DNA of 64,000 bases, taken from positions 62,001-126,000 of the forward strand of contig CAPEBR010000008.1 of assembly GCA_948602995.1 (NCBI GenBank). Reading direction: 5' to 3'. The stretch is from an uncultured Dorea sp. Lineage in GTDB: Bacteria; Bacillota; Clostridia; Lachnospirales; Lachnospiraceae. A program made the position numbers and the translations under genes. Positions 17,756 through 27,521 of the stretch are shown here, one piece after another; position 1 is the first letter of the stretch, and every line of letters begins with the position of its first letter. The notes beneath the pieces are model-generated. The model was given only the letters and a program-made list of their open reading frames with translations. It had not been told where the DNA came from and made no database searches.

Positions 17756-18468
17756 TGGACGAAAAAAAGTCAGTGGAAGAGTATATGGCGGAGCTTGGGG
17801 ATATTGTATTGCTGGAGGAGTCGCTTTGCAGGCAGAAAAAAACTGCAGAAGTATATGCGGTCTATACATATATCCCCAGGGAGCCGCCGCAGTACAGGAA
17901 CAGGGCTTCCCTGGGCATGATTTCGCTTTCAGTTACCTGGGTGCTGTTTGATATCTTTGCATTTTTTATGGGCTATACGAAGATCGGCATTGGCGCATCG
18001 GTATTTACAGCTGCCCTTGTCATTTTCTTCCTTGTATTAAAAATGCGGGGGACGAAGGCTTACCAGAAGCTTCTGAAGGAATATGAGGAGTACTGCCATG
18101 CATATGAGCTGGTGAAGCTTCTGGAGGAACCAGAGCAGCGTACAAGAAGGATGCTTGAAAGCCTTTATAAGAAGAGTGCAGTTTATGACAGATACCAGAA
18201 TCTAAACGCGGTATGTGCCATACAGGATTATCTGAGATCGGGCAGGGCTTCGTCCATTTACGGATCAGAGAGCGTCTACAGACTGTACGATAAGGAGATC
18301 CAGAAGGGAAATGTCCCGGACAGGAAACGGGAGATTGAATGTGAGATTCACTCAGTGGAGCAGATTCCGGAATACTGCCAGGAGACGGAACGTCTCCTGG
18401 ATGAAATAGAAAAGAGGTTACTGTTTACACAGGGCTTTGCATTTACTGCAAAGTCTGTAAGAAAATGA
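17755..18468 (+). CDS. Membrane protein of unknown function
   Basis: A 237-residue protein whose ATG overlaps the permease stop codon (TAATG). Residues ~52-72 and ~78-98 form two membrane helices; the remainder is charged and helical, probably cytoplasmic coiled coil. I recognise no family. Its last 17 or so residues (LFTQGFAFTAKSVRK) are encoded by a structured mobile repeat starting at 18417, so the original C-terminus was probably longer or different. Coupling to the permease suggests a role in allantoin transport or its control, but nothing in the sequence proves it. Confidence 0.7.
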   Translation: MDEKKSVEEYMAELGDIVLLEESLCRQKKTAEVYAVYTYIPREPPQYRNRASLGMISLSVTWVLFDIFAFFMGYTKIGIGASVFTAALVIFFLVLKMRGTKAYQKLLKEYEEYCHAYELVKLLEEPEQRTRRMLESLYKKSAVYDRYQNLNAVCAIQDYLRSGRASSIYGSESVYRLYDKEIQKGNVPDRKREIECEIHSVEQIPEYCQETERLLDEIEKRLLFTQGFAFTAKSVRK

Positions 18469-18549
18469 TTCAGGTGTGAGCAAATCACATTCGCGAAGCG
18501 AATTATAAATGGATTTGTGAATGTTACTTTGAACGGAGTGAACAGTAAC
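18417..18549 (+). repeat. Structured GTTACT-family repeat, full copy with target duplication
   Basis: A 133-bp unit that begins GTTACTGTTTACAC and ends GTGAACAGTAAC. It carries stem 1 CTTTGCA/TGCAAAG, the unpaired GTAAGAAAATGATTCAGG block, stem 2 CAAATC/GATTTG and stem 3 GTTACT/AGTAAC. It is flanked by GAAAAGAG (18409-18416) and GAAAAGAA (18550-18557), a 7-of-8 direct repeat that looks like a target duplication. It sits across the 3' end of the preceding gene. Confidence 0.85.
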
Positions 18550-18580
18550 GAAAAGAAAAATAAAAAACAAGGAGGCTAAA

Positions 18581-19957
18581 ATGATGTATGATGTATTGGT
18601 GAAAAACGGTAAGATCGTTACTGCTGATTGTGTCATAGAAGGAAATGTTGCAATAAAGGACGGTAAGATTGCGGCAGTCCTTACAGCAGGCGATGAGCCG
18701 GAGGCGGCAAAGGTGATCGATGCGGCAGGGAAATATGTATTCCCGGGAGCAATTGATACCCATGCACACCTTAATGATCCGGGCTTTGAATGGCGTGAGG
18801 ATTATGAACACGGAACAGCAGCGGCTGCCCTTGGCGGATATACTACCGTGATTGACATGCCTCTTCAGAATGATCCGTGTATGACCAATGCGGAAGCATT
18901 TGATTTTAAAGAAAACAAGGTTTCCCCCAATGCGTATGTTGATTTCTGCTTCTGGGGCGGACTTACAAGCTATAATTTTAATGACTTAAAAGATCTGGAT
19001 GAGAAGGGATGCGTATCATTCAAGTCCTTCATCGGGCCGGTATCTCCGGACTATGAGTCTTTAAATTACGGCCAGGCTTTAGAAGCCATGGACATCATTA
19101 AGCAGTTTGGCGGCCGTGCAGGCTTCCATTGTGAAGACTATGCGATCATCAAGAACCAGGAGAAGAGGATGAAGGAGGCCGGACGCAATGACTGGAAGGC
19201 ATTCCTTGAATCCCGCCCGGTGGTTGCAGAGATTGTTGCAACAGATGCGATTATTGAGATTGCAAAGGCCACAGGCTGCAAGGCGCACATCTGTCATGTA
19301 TCCCACCCGGCAGTTGCGAAGAAAATCAAGGCAGCTCAGGATGAAGGATATGATATTACGGCAGAGACCTGTACACATTATCTGACCTTTAGCAATGAAG
19401 ACGTCATAGAAAAAGGACCGCTTTACAAATGCGCGCCGATTCTTCAGCCCAAAGAGGCGGTTGAGGAGATGTGGGAGTATGTAAAGGCAGGCGTATTCAG
19501 CGGAATCGCTTCTGACCATTCCCCGTGCTCCTATGACGAAAAGTACAATGAGATTCTCGGCAACAAGATTGAGACAGTCTTTGACGTATGGGGCGGATGC
19601 TCCGGCATCCAGAGCGGCTTCCAGGCGGCCTTTAGCGAAGGCGTTGTAAAGCGCGGCGTATGCCCGGCCGTATTAGCGAACGCTATGTCCGTACTGCCTG
19701 CGAAGGCATTCGGAATCTATGGAAAGAAGGGCGACATTAAGCCAGGCTTTGATGCCGATCTTCTCATTGTTGACCCGGAGAAGGAATGGGAGATTACAGA
19801 GGATTCCCTTCTGTATGTCAATAAAATCTCAGCCTTTGTGGGCCTGAAGGGAAAAGGAATTCCGGTTATGACGCTGGTGCGCGGTAATGTCATCGCCGAG
19901 GATGGCAAGATCGTTGGCGAAAAGGGAACCGGCGAACTGGTGAAGAAGCTGAAATAG
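18581..19957 (+). CDS. Allantoinase AllB, copy 2
   Basis: A 458-residue paralogue of the protein at 14944. It keeps all metal-site motifs: DTHAHLNDPG, VSFKSF (carboxylated Lys), GFHCED, ICHVSHP and ASDHSPC. Loop sequences around the carboxylated lysine (IGPVSPDYESLNYG) differ strongly from copy 1, so substrate preference may differ, for example another hydantoin or the other allantoin enantiomer. The ATG at 18584 is an alternative start; AAGGAGG lies upstream. It forms a second module with the permease at 20076. Confidence 0.85.
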   Translation: MMYDVLVKNGKIVTADCVIEGNVAIKDGKIAAVLTAGDEPEAAKVIDAAGKYVFPGAIDTHAHLNDPGFEWREDYEHGTAAAALGGYTTVIDMPLQNDPCMTNAEAFDFKENKVSPNAYVDFCFWGGLTSYNFNDLKDLDEKGCVSFKSFIGPVSPDYESLNYGQALEAMDIIKQFGGRAGFHCEDYAIIKNQEKRMKEAGRNDWKAFLESRPVVAEIVATDAIIEIAKATGCKAHICHVSHPAVAKKIKAAQDEGYDITAETCTHYLTFSNEDVIEKGPLYKCAPILQPKEAVEEMWEYVKAGVFSGIASDHSPCSYDEKYNEILGNKIETVFDVWGGCSGIQSGFQAAFSEGVVKRGVCPAVLANAMSVLPAKAFGIYGKKGDIKPGFDADLLIVDPEKEWEITEDSLLYVNKISAFVGLKGKGIPVMTLVRGNVIAEDGKIVGEKGTGELVKKLK

Positions 19958-20075
19958 AAGCTGAATGTAACTGCGAAGGTACTGAGCAGTTATGCTGAAA
20001 TAATACTGCTCCCGGGCATGGAATCCGAAAATCCCGCGCCCGGGGCGAAAAGAGAAATAAGGAGAGAGTGAAAGA

Positions 20076-21437
20076 ATGAGTATAGTTGATAATAAGAATC
20101 TGAATCCGGAACTGGTAAAGAATGTAGATCCGGATCTGCAGCCTACTAAGAAGCGTATTATGGGCACCCTGTCCTATGCGGCAAGCTTTATGGGCGGATG
20201 CGTATCCATCGGTACATTTTCCATGGGCGCCGGACTGATCGGAGCCCTGACAGTAACACAGGCAATCATAGCCATGGTAATCGGGTGTCTGGTTATCGCT
20301 ATTGCCCTTGCGATTATCGGCGAGTGCGGACATACATACGGCATCCCCTTTACCGTTCAGCTCAGGAGCAGCTTTGGTACGACCGGCGTTAAGATCCCAG
20401 GCATACTCCGCGGGCTTCCGGCGATCGTGTGGTTTGGCTTCCAGAGCTGGGTAGGTGCAGGCGCCATCAACAGCTGCCTGAATATCCTTTTCGGAATCAG
20501 TAACCTTCCGGTTGTATATGCATTGTTTACCCTTCTGCAGGTACTGCTTGCAATCAAGGGCTTCGAAGGAATCAAGTGGCTTGAGAACATTTCCTGCGTA
20601 TTTATTATTGCAATCCTGATCTACATGCTGTATGTAGTAAATACACAGTTCTCCTCAGAGATCGGGGACGTATTCTCCGGCATTAAGGGAACATGGGGCA
20701 TGCCGTTCTGGGCAGCAACCACGTCCTTCCTTGGAATTTATTCCACAATGATCATCAATGCGTCCGACTATTCACGTAACGCGACAGATGACATTAAGCC
20801 TGTGAAGGCAGCAAGCATCTATACAGTAGCAATCCTTCCCGTAACTCTGTTCATGGGTCTGATCGGACTTCTTGTAACAGCCGCAACAGGAAACAGCGAC
20901 CCGGTAGTAGTGTTCTCCACCACAATGGGAAGCAAGGTTCTCACAATCGTAACCCTGCTCTTCATCGCATTTGCACAGGTTACAACAAACGTACTGAACA
21001 ATATCGTTCCGCCGGCATACGTGTTGATGGAGTCCTTCAAGATGAAATGGACACATGCTACGATCCTTGTAGGCGTGCTCTCCGCATGCGTAATGCCATG
21101 GAAACTGGTTACAGACGAATCCGCAGCAGGACTGAATCTCTTCACACAGTTCTACTCCGCATTCCTTGGACCGATCTTTGCAGTCATGGCAGTAGATTAC
21201 TTCATTCTTCGTAAGAAGAAACTGGATATCAATGACATGTATAACAAACAGGGATGCTTTAAGGGAATTAACTGGGCGGCAGTGATCGCCATCATCTTCG
21301 GCTCACTGTGCTCACTGCTCGTAATGCAGCTTTCCTGGTATGTAAGCCTGATTCCGACAGGAGTCGCTTACTATCTGCTGATGAAGGTAATGCCGGCGTC
21401 AAAGCCATTCTGTAAAGGAACAATTTTTGATAAATAA
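20076..21437 (+). CDS. NCS1-family allantoin permease, copy 2
   Basis: A 453-residue, roughly 12-helix NCS1 transporter that clearly resembles the permease at 16391 (shared FxMGGCVSIGTFSMG-type start and GLPAIVWFGFQSW helix). AAGGAGAGAG precedes the ATG. The final ~167 codons, the stop region and the palindrome after it recur almost unchanged at 27531-28073. With copy 2 of allB it probably extends the range or affinity of uptake. Substrate is inferred from context. Confidence 0.85.
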   Translation: MSIVDNKNLNPELVKNVDPDLQPTKKRIMGTLSYAASFMGGCVSIGTFSMGAGLIGALTVTQAIIAMVIGCLVIAIALAIIGECGHTYGIPFTVQLRSSFGTTGVKIPGILRGLPAIVWFGFQSWVGAGAINSCLNILFGISNLPVVYALFTLLQVLLAIKGFEGIKWLENISCVFIIAILIYMLYVVNTQFSSEIGDVFSGIKGTWGMPFWAATTSFLGIYSTMIINASDYSRNATDDIKPVKAASIYTVAILPVTLFMGLIGLLVTAATGNSDPVVVFSTTMGSKVLTIVTLLFIAFAQVTTNVLNNIVPPAYVLMESFKMKWTHATILVGVLSACVMPWKLVTDESAAGLNLFTQFYSAFLGPIFAVMAVDYFILRKKKLDINDMYNKQGCFKGINWAAVIAIIFGSLCSLLVMQLSWYVSLIPTGVAYYLLMKVMPASKPFCKGTIFDK

Positions 21438-21439
21438 TT

Positions 21440-21536
21440 CAATTGGGGACGGGGTATTTTTAAAAATGCCTCGTGCCCGTTAATTTTTTTATTTCTGGGG
21501 ACAGACACTTTTTAAAAATACCCCGTCCTCAGTTGG
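21440..21536. repeat. Two degenerate GGGGACGGGG palindromes in tandem
   Basis: CAATTGGGGACGGGGTATTTT is followed by a mutated right arm (GCCTCGTGCCCG). A second unit, GGGGACAGACACTTTTTAAAA...ACCCCGTCCTC, follows. They form the 3' border of permease copy 2 and probably act as a terminator. Confidence 0.8.
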
Positions 21537-21573
21537 TTGATGTCTATAGATTATAATTTGTTTATTTCTGAGG

Positions 21574-21742
21574 AAAAAAATTCCAACTGTGCGGTTGGAT
21601 GCCCTTTAGAGCATCCAACCCATTCAGCTATTCGCAAAATCTGTGCTATCGCACTCCCAGAGTCTGCTAACGTAGCCACATTTTGCTCATTAAAGAAATG
21701 GAGTGCTAATTCGAATTGCAACCGCACAGGTGGAAAAATTTT
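21574..21742. mobile_element. MITE-like element 1 (169 bp)
   Basis: Inverted ends of 23 bp: AAAAAAATTCCAACTGTGCGGTT on the left pairs with the sequence at 21720-21742 at 19 of 23 positions. Inside lies a hairpin GGTTGGATGC...GCATCCAACC. No transposase is encoded. The 71-codon open frame across it has no ribosome site and is not listed as a gene. Confidence 0.55.
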
Positions 21743-21858
21743 GCAATGGTAATGTTATGCGCCGATATAAAGTTACACATTATGACAATAGATTCAGTCT
21801 GTGTAGCAACGTTTCTAGAATATAAAAGCTAATTTTAACTCGTTGTACTACTTCACAC

Positions 21859-22022
21859 CAGTACACCAGTTTATAACTTTTGAAATCTCCTAAAACTTAA
21901 TAAAGTGTAGACTTCTACAATATTTATCAGGATAGAACAATTTTTAATGTTCTCGATATATCTCTTGAAACCGAGTGGAAGACATTCATTCAAAAATCAA
22001 AAAGTCGTAAACTGGTGTATTG
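21859..22022. mobile_element. MITE-like element 2 (164 bp)
   Basis: The 23 bases from 21859 (CAGTACACCAGTTTATAAC...) match the reverse complement of 22000-22022 at 20 of 23 positions. The interior is AT-rich and has no gene. It lies directly before the surface-protein gene, within its likely promoter region. Confidence 0.5.
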
Positions 22023-22060
22023 ATTTAAATAAAGAATAATAAAACTAGGAGAGACGAACA

Positions 22061-25000
22061 GTGAAAAAAAGAAGAACAATAAGGCTTATCGCTGTACTAC
22101 TATCATTTATGACGGCAATTTCTATGATTCCATCTTTGGACAGTGTGCATGCTGCTGAAGCCTCGAAAAGAATCTATGTTGATGGACATATAGATTCTTT
22201 TGATTTGGAGAAGTTCACGATAACAATTGACGGCACAATTTATGATGTGGCTGATGATTTTCCGTTTAATGAAGCGATTAGTTCCTGGGTTGAAGGAAAA
22301 TACATAGTTGCAGTTATTGAAAACAATGTGATAACAAAAGTGTATAATTCAGATGAGCCAAATAAAATGCCGATGGATTCAGAATTAAAAGGAAAAATCA
22401 AGGAGGTTTGTTATAACATCCCTGTATATAAGCAGACCAACACAGGAGCTATAGTGAGTGCCTCGCAAGATTTAGAAAATGCGATAAACGATTATTTGGA
22501 AAAAATGGGAATAGAGTTGACTGATGAAGCCGACAAAGGTGAGAGCGAAAAATATTCTGCGGAAAAGTTGCGAGCTTTCGATGAAGTGACTAAAGATAAG
22601 ATTATTACTATGGTGGCAGGTGCACCTGAAAAGGTCATAAACGCAGTGTATGAAGTATATGCCATGTATTTAGATACGTTGGTCAATCTAGGAGTCGATT
22701 TGGGAAAAATCGACTTCAGTAAGAGCGAAATTGAGATAGGTACAAGGCTTGTTAATAAATTACAAAACAGTCTCAGTGATGATATATTTACCGGTAAGTC
22801 AGGACAATACACTGTTACATTCAACGTAACGGGTATATGGGGAGCGCATACTGGGGTGATTACAGCCAGTAATGGAAAATATAGTTATACAGGCATCATA
22901 AATACAACCACCACTAAAACAGCTAAAATCATGGAAGAATATGTCAACCAGCTGGCTACTTTATCTAATAGTGCCTTTAAAAAGGCTGTTACATCTTTGG
23001 TTAGCTATTTCTGTACAGCTACAGGTTTGGCTGATTTCACAACAAAGGAGTTGAATAAATTTTTCAAAGATAAAATCGAAACGTTCCAGGCAAATGGCCA
23101 TAGCAATGTGCCGAAAAACTACTTAAAGCTTAATGAGCTATGCCAGTCGATAAAAACTTTGAAAAACAATAAGACATCTGCTGACTTGTGTAAGTCCTTC
23201 AAAGAATTGGAAAACTTGTACAAGAAAATAAAGGATATTGAGAAACTTAGTGATTCAGAAATTAGGGACAAGGTTGTGACGTCCGCCATGTCTAAGGTCA
23301 ACAAACTAAAAGATAAACTGATTGATGAGATTTATTATTATCTTTACGATCCTACAAATTCTAATAGTATTGCAAATAGTGAAGATAGTGTATTTAAGAA
23401 ATTAAAAAAGTTTCTTTTTGAGTGCCCCGTAGAGATTCAAGTTACCGATAAAAATGGCAATGTTATCGGAAACACAGCAGAGGGGGAAACTAGTTTTAAT
23501 GGAGAGATTAGTGCAGAAATCAATGGAGATGTAAAGATTCTTTTTATTCCCGATGATTTAATCGTTAATCTTAAATTGACAGCTACTGACGATGGGCTTA
23601 TGGACTATTGTATTGAGCAAATAGACGAGAATGGGTACACCGTGGGACGTCTCAATTATTATAGTATTCCCCTAGTAGATGGTAAGAGTTACACGCAAAG
23701 TGTTGACTCAGCCTTTGATATAACGAATAGAGAAAACGCAGCCGTAATTGCCCAAGACGGGACGAGCATAATCCCTAATGAGTATATTTCTGTAGATGAT
23801 GCGGCGACAGTTAAAGTAAATGTGACTGCAGATGAGGGCGGAATGGTTTACAGTGAAACATTATATACACGGGGAAGTTCTGTAGAAATCATGGCTAATC
23901 CAGTAGATGATTTTCACATTTTTGCTGGATGGTATGTTGACGGAACATTAGTGGAGCTTAAAAATACATATCGTTTTTGTGCCAAAACTGATGTGACTAT
24001 CCATGCGGCTTTTAAAGAAATTAAGACGGTAGATGATACCCACATCGTCACACTCGGTGATGCCTATAAAGATTTTGCTTCTGTGGTAATTTACAAGAAT
24101 GGATGGGATTATGACATTCTTCTCAGACTTGGTGGGGCAAATGGCAGTGCCGATGATTACAAGACACTAACCTTGCAGAATTATTCGTCTTTCGGAGACT
24201 TGGATAGTACGTCAGTGATTGAAGCCGACTACGATAATTGTGTTAGTTTTTGGGTTAGGAATATTCCTTTAGAAATATACTCAGAACTGGGTTCTTCAAC
24301 AACATGTATAGTTGACAAGAGTGGTGCGCTAATAGCAACAATTGACGCGGTGCCCGAAGTAGTTAATTCGATTCAATCTGTGGAGGAAATTCTTGCTATA
24401 TCTAAGAATCTTAATGGGTACTATCGTTTGGTGAAAGATATAGATCTTAGCGATATTGAGAACTGGATGCCAATTGAGGGAGTTTTTACAGGAGTCTTAG
24501 ACGGAAATGGTCATTCCATATACAACATGAGAACTAACACGAAAAGTGGTGGTGCTGGTTTATTCAGCAAGGTTAGTGGGAAAATCAGGAATCTTAATGT
24601 TTCTGGAAATATTACTACTGAGACTGGCTCTAATATCGGTTTTATTGCTAGAGAGAATTCTGGCACTATAGCTCGTTGTACTGTCTTTGGTACAATAGAG
24701 GGCGGCTCTGATGAAACAGGAGGTTTAGTCGGCAAAAATTCTGGAAGTATATATCATTGTGTGTCGGATGTAAAAATTCATTCGAGTGGATCAAACGTAG
24801 GAGGTTTGGTCGGCGAAACTGGCGGCACAATCCATCATTGTTCTGCAACTGGTAATGTTACAGGCAACCTTAATGTAGGCGGATTAGTAGGCTATAGTCA
24901 TGGAGTATTTAGAATCTGTTTTGCAACTGGTGATGTCACTGGGCAAGACAACATAGGTGGACTGATTGGCTATCATTTTAACGGGCCTTCTAATTCTTAT

Positions 25001-27373
25001 AGCTACCTTAAAAATTGTTATGCAACCGGTAAAGTGAATGGGAATGATCGGATAGGTGGGCTGCTTGGCCAAAATGGCTATGATTGCATCGAAAACTGTT
25101 ATGCGACCAACAATGTATTTGGCAGTGGTGCAACTGGAGGTCTAGTCGGAGTTAACTTGGGCGATGTCAAAAATTCCTTTTCTACTGGCAATGTGTTTGG
25201 AAGTGGCTATACAGGTGGAATAGTTGGAACAAATAACGGCGGTGATATTGAAAATTGCTATACAACTGGCAATGTATCTGGAAACAAATATACAGGCGGA
25301 ATAGTTGGTGTTGATCAAGGAAACCATTTAGGGAATATGGGCATAATCACAAATTGTTATTACAATGGGCGAAATACGGATAACAACTATGGCATATCAA
25401 AAACTATCGATGAATTAAAAACTCAGAGTACTTATCAGGATTGGAATTTTGAAAGTATTTGGGATATAAATTCTGCCGTAAACAATGGTTTCCCCTATAT
25501 TCGAGGAATTGGTGCCGTCGATTGGACGGTCTCTGATATTATTTTGCCAGACTCTAACATTGATTTACCTGGCAAAGGCATAGAAAGTGATCCCTATTTG
25601 ATAGCGACAGCTAATGATTTAAAAAAAGTGTCAGATGCATCACAAATTATTGTATTAAAAGGCTACTATAAGCTCACGGCAGATATTACACTTTCAGGAG
25701 AGTGGACACCGATTGGTTCGAAATGGGGTAAAGCATTTGCGGGGACATTTGATGGTGGTAACCATACAATAAGTGGCATATATATAGACTCACCCGACGC
25801 TGATTATGTTGGTTTTTTTGGATGGAGTACCGCAACTATAAAAAACCTTAAAGTGTCTTGTGATGTGACTGGAAATAGTAATGTTGGTGGATTGGTTGGT
25901 CGTAATTTGTATAGCAGAATCACTAACTGCTATGTAACAGGTAGTGTGAATGGAAATGACGAATATACTGGAGGTCTAGTTGGTAATGCTATTGACTGTG
26001 TAATTAAGGATTGCCATACTACTGGTGATGTTACTGGTAATGGGAAGTACACTGGAGGACTGCTTGGCGAAAACAAGAGTGGAATAGTAGAAAGTTGCTC
26101 TTCAGCTAATACAGTGGTTGGAAGAGACTATGATACAGGTGGGTTGATTGGTAACAACTGTGAATCTAGTGTGATCACAAACTGTTATTCTACAGGTAAT
26201 GTGACTGGAGAAAGTTATACAGGTGGGCTTGTCGGAAGTAACTCTAGCTATGGTGTTACAGTCGATAGTATGGTCATAAATTGCTATTCTACTAGTAATG
26301 TAACTGGAGGTTACACATCTATAGGAGGGTTAGTAGGATATAACACAGGTATGATCGAAACTAGTTGTGCGTATGGTAAGATTTTTGGAAATACAAATAT
26401 AGGAGGACTAGTTGGCGAAAACCAACACCATACAATCACTAATTGTTATGCTATTGGTAGTGTAAATGGGAAGCAAGTAACCGGTAGGCTAGTTGGTAAA
26501 AACATCAAGGGGACGATTGCTAATTGCTATGCTATTGGTAGTGTAAATGGGAAGCAAAAAACTGGTGGACTAGTTGGCCATGACGATGATGAAGGTAGTA
26601 CAATCACAAATTGCTATAGCATAAGTTCTAACTATGGCTATGGTATTTCCAAAACCCTTGCCGAACTTAAAAGTCAAGAGACCTATGAAAGTTGGAATTT
26701 TGCGGATATTTGGTCAATTGATTCTACTACAAACAATGGCTTTCCTTATCTAAAATCAATCGGTGCAGTTGTGTGGAACACTGATACGGAGACTCCTTCG
26801 AAAACTCCGTCAGGAGGCAGTACGGAGCCCCCATCGGGTGGGAATTCTGATAATATGCTAATCGCAAAGAAAATAATGCTATCCAAGACAAGGTATGTTT
26901 ATGATGGCAAAGTCAGAAAGCCAACAGTTACTGTAATGGATGATAAAGGTAATAAAATTTCTAGTGCTTACTATACAGTTTCCTATAGTAAAAATAAGAA
27001 AGTTGGGAAAGCCACTGTTACAGTCAAACTTAAAAATGGTTATTCTGGTATTTTAAAGAAAAACTTTACGATTAATCCAAAGGGAACGAAATTAATGTCT
27101 CTTACAGGAAAATCCAAAAGCATTTCAATTAAGTGGACAAGGCAGAAAACGCAAACCAGTGGCTACCAGATTCAGTATTCCACAAGCAATAAGTTTTCTA
27201 AGAAAGCTACTGCGACAAAAAACGTCAAAAAAATTACAACTTCAAAACTTATTGTAAAAAAATTAAAAGCCAAGAAGATTTATTATGTGCGGATAAGGAC
27301 ATATAAAACTGTAAATGGAAAGAAATACTATTCTGTTTGGTCAAAGATTAAAAAAGTGAAGACGAAGAAATAA
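22061..27373 (+). CDS. Giant secreted GLUG-repeat surface protein
   Basis: A 1770-residue secreted protein with a GTG start 8 bases after AGGAGAG. The signal peptide covers residues 1-32 (SVHAAEA). Residues ~30-580 are unrecognised and helical. Around 587-655 is an InlB/Listeria-Bacteroides-type repeat (GGMVY...FAGWYVDG...ITIHAAF shape). Two large blocks of GLUG repeats (GGLVG-x-N...NCYATGNV) span ~770-1145 and ~1173-1566; each ends in a similar cap, GISKT...ELK...WNF...NNGFPY. The C-terminus is lysine-rich, with an Ig-like and a fibronectin-III-like part (~1600-1770). No LPxTG or membrane anchor is seen. Base composition is more AT-rich than the flanks, consistent with transfer. Adhesion is the likely role. 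Confidence 0.85.
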   Translation: MKKRRTIRLIAVLLSFMTAISMIPSLDSVHAAEASKRIYVDGHIDSFDLEKFTITIDGTIYDVADDFPFNEAISSWVEGKYIVAVIENNVITKVYNSDEPNKMPMDSELKGKIKEVCYNIPVYKQTNTGAIVSASQDLENAINDYLEKMGIELTDEADKGESEKYSAEKLRAFDEVTKDKIITMVAGAPEKVINAVYEVYAMYLDTLVNLGVDLGKIDFSKSEIEIGTRLVNKLQNSLSDDIFTGKSGQYTVTFNVTGIWGAHTGVITASNGKYSYTGIINTTTTKTAKIMEEYVNQLATLSNSAFKKAVTSLVSYFCTATGLADFTTKELNKFFKDKIETFQANGHSNVPKNYLKLNELCQSIKTLKNNKTSADLCKSFKELENLYKKIKDIEKLSDSEIRDKVVTSAMSKVNKLKDKLIDEIYYYLYDPTNSNSIANSEDSVFKKLKKFLFECPVEIQVTDKNGNVIGNTAEGETSFNGEISAEINGDVKILFIPDDLIVNLKLTATDDGLMDYCIEQIDENGYTVGRLNYYSIPLVDGKSYTQSVDSAFDITNRENAAVIAQDGTSIIPNEYISVDDAATVKVNVTADEGGMVYSETLYTRGSSVEIMANPVDDFHIFAGWYVDGTLVELKNTYRFCAKTDVTIHAAFKEIKTVDDTHIVTLGDAYKDFASVVIYKNGWDYDILLRLGGANGSADDYKTLTLQNYSSFGDLDSTSVIEADYDNCVSFWVRNIPLEIYSELGSSTTCIVDKSGALIATIDAVPEVVNSIQSVEEILAISKNLNGYYRLVKDIDLSDIENWMPIEGVFTGVLDGNGHSIYNMRTNTKSGGAGLFSKVSGKIRNLNVSGNITTETGSNIGFIARENSGTIARCTVFGTIEGGSDETGGLVGKNSGSIYHCVSDVKIHSSGSNVGGLVGETGGTIHHCSATGNVTGNLNVGGLVGYSHGVFRICFATGDVTGQDNIGGLIGYHFNGPSNSYSYLKNCYATGKVNGNDRIGGLLGQNGYDCIENCYATNNVFGSGATGGLVGVNLGDVKNSFSTGNVFGSGYTGGIVGTNNGGDIENCYTTGNVSGNKYTGGIVGVDQGNHLGNMGIITNCYYNGRNTDNNYGISKTIDELKTQSTYQDWNFESIWDINSAVNNGFPYIRGIGAVDWTVSDIILPDSNIDLPGKGIESDPYLIATANDLKKVSDASQIIVLKGYYKLTADITLSGEWTPIGSKWGKAFAGTFDGGNHTISGIYIDSPDADYVGFFGWSTATIKNLKVSCDVTGNSNVGGLVGRNLYSRITNCYVTGSVNGNDEYTGGLVGNAIDCVIKDCHTTGDVTGNGKYTGGLLGENKSGIVESCSSANTVVGRDYDTGGLIGNNCESSVITNCYSTGNVTGESYTGGLVGSNSSYGVTVDSMVINCYSTSNVTGGYTSIGGLVGYNTGMIETSCAYGKIFGNTNIGGLVGENQHHTITNCYAIGSVNGKQVTGRLVGKNIKGTIANCYAIGSVNGKQKTGGLVGHDDDEGSTITNCYSISSNYGYGISKTLAELKSQETYESWNFADIWSIDSTTNNGFPYLKSIGAVVWNTDTETPSKTPSGGSTEPPSGGNSDNMLIAKKIMLSKTRYVYDGKVRKPTVTVMDDKGNKISSAYYTVSYSKNKKVGKATVTVKLKNGYSGILKKNFTINPKGTKLMSLTGKSKSISIKWTRQKTQTSGYQIQYSTSNKFSKKATATKNVKKITTSKLIVKKLKAKKIYYVRIRTYKTVNGKKYYSVWSKIKKVKTKK

Positions 27374-27521
27374 CAATTTGCCAAAAATAAAAAAAGGGTT
27401 GTTGAAGATATAGCGCTCCGTGAACTGCGACGTAAAAAGGGAACAAGTATGTTGAAAAACTGTTTGTGCCAGCATTAGAGGATGACTGTGAAAAAGAATT
27501 TGCTTTTATCCAAATGGGCAG

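Noticed and set aside
21537..21752. A 71-codon open frame after permease copy 2.
   Set aside because: It lies across a MITE-like inverted repeat and has no ribosome site.
24700..26600. Repeated DNA within the surface gene, first considered as a CRISPR array or tandem DNA repeat.
   Set aside because: The period follows the ~27-residue GLUG protein repeat, the bases vary at third positions, and no cas gene is near.
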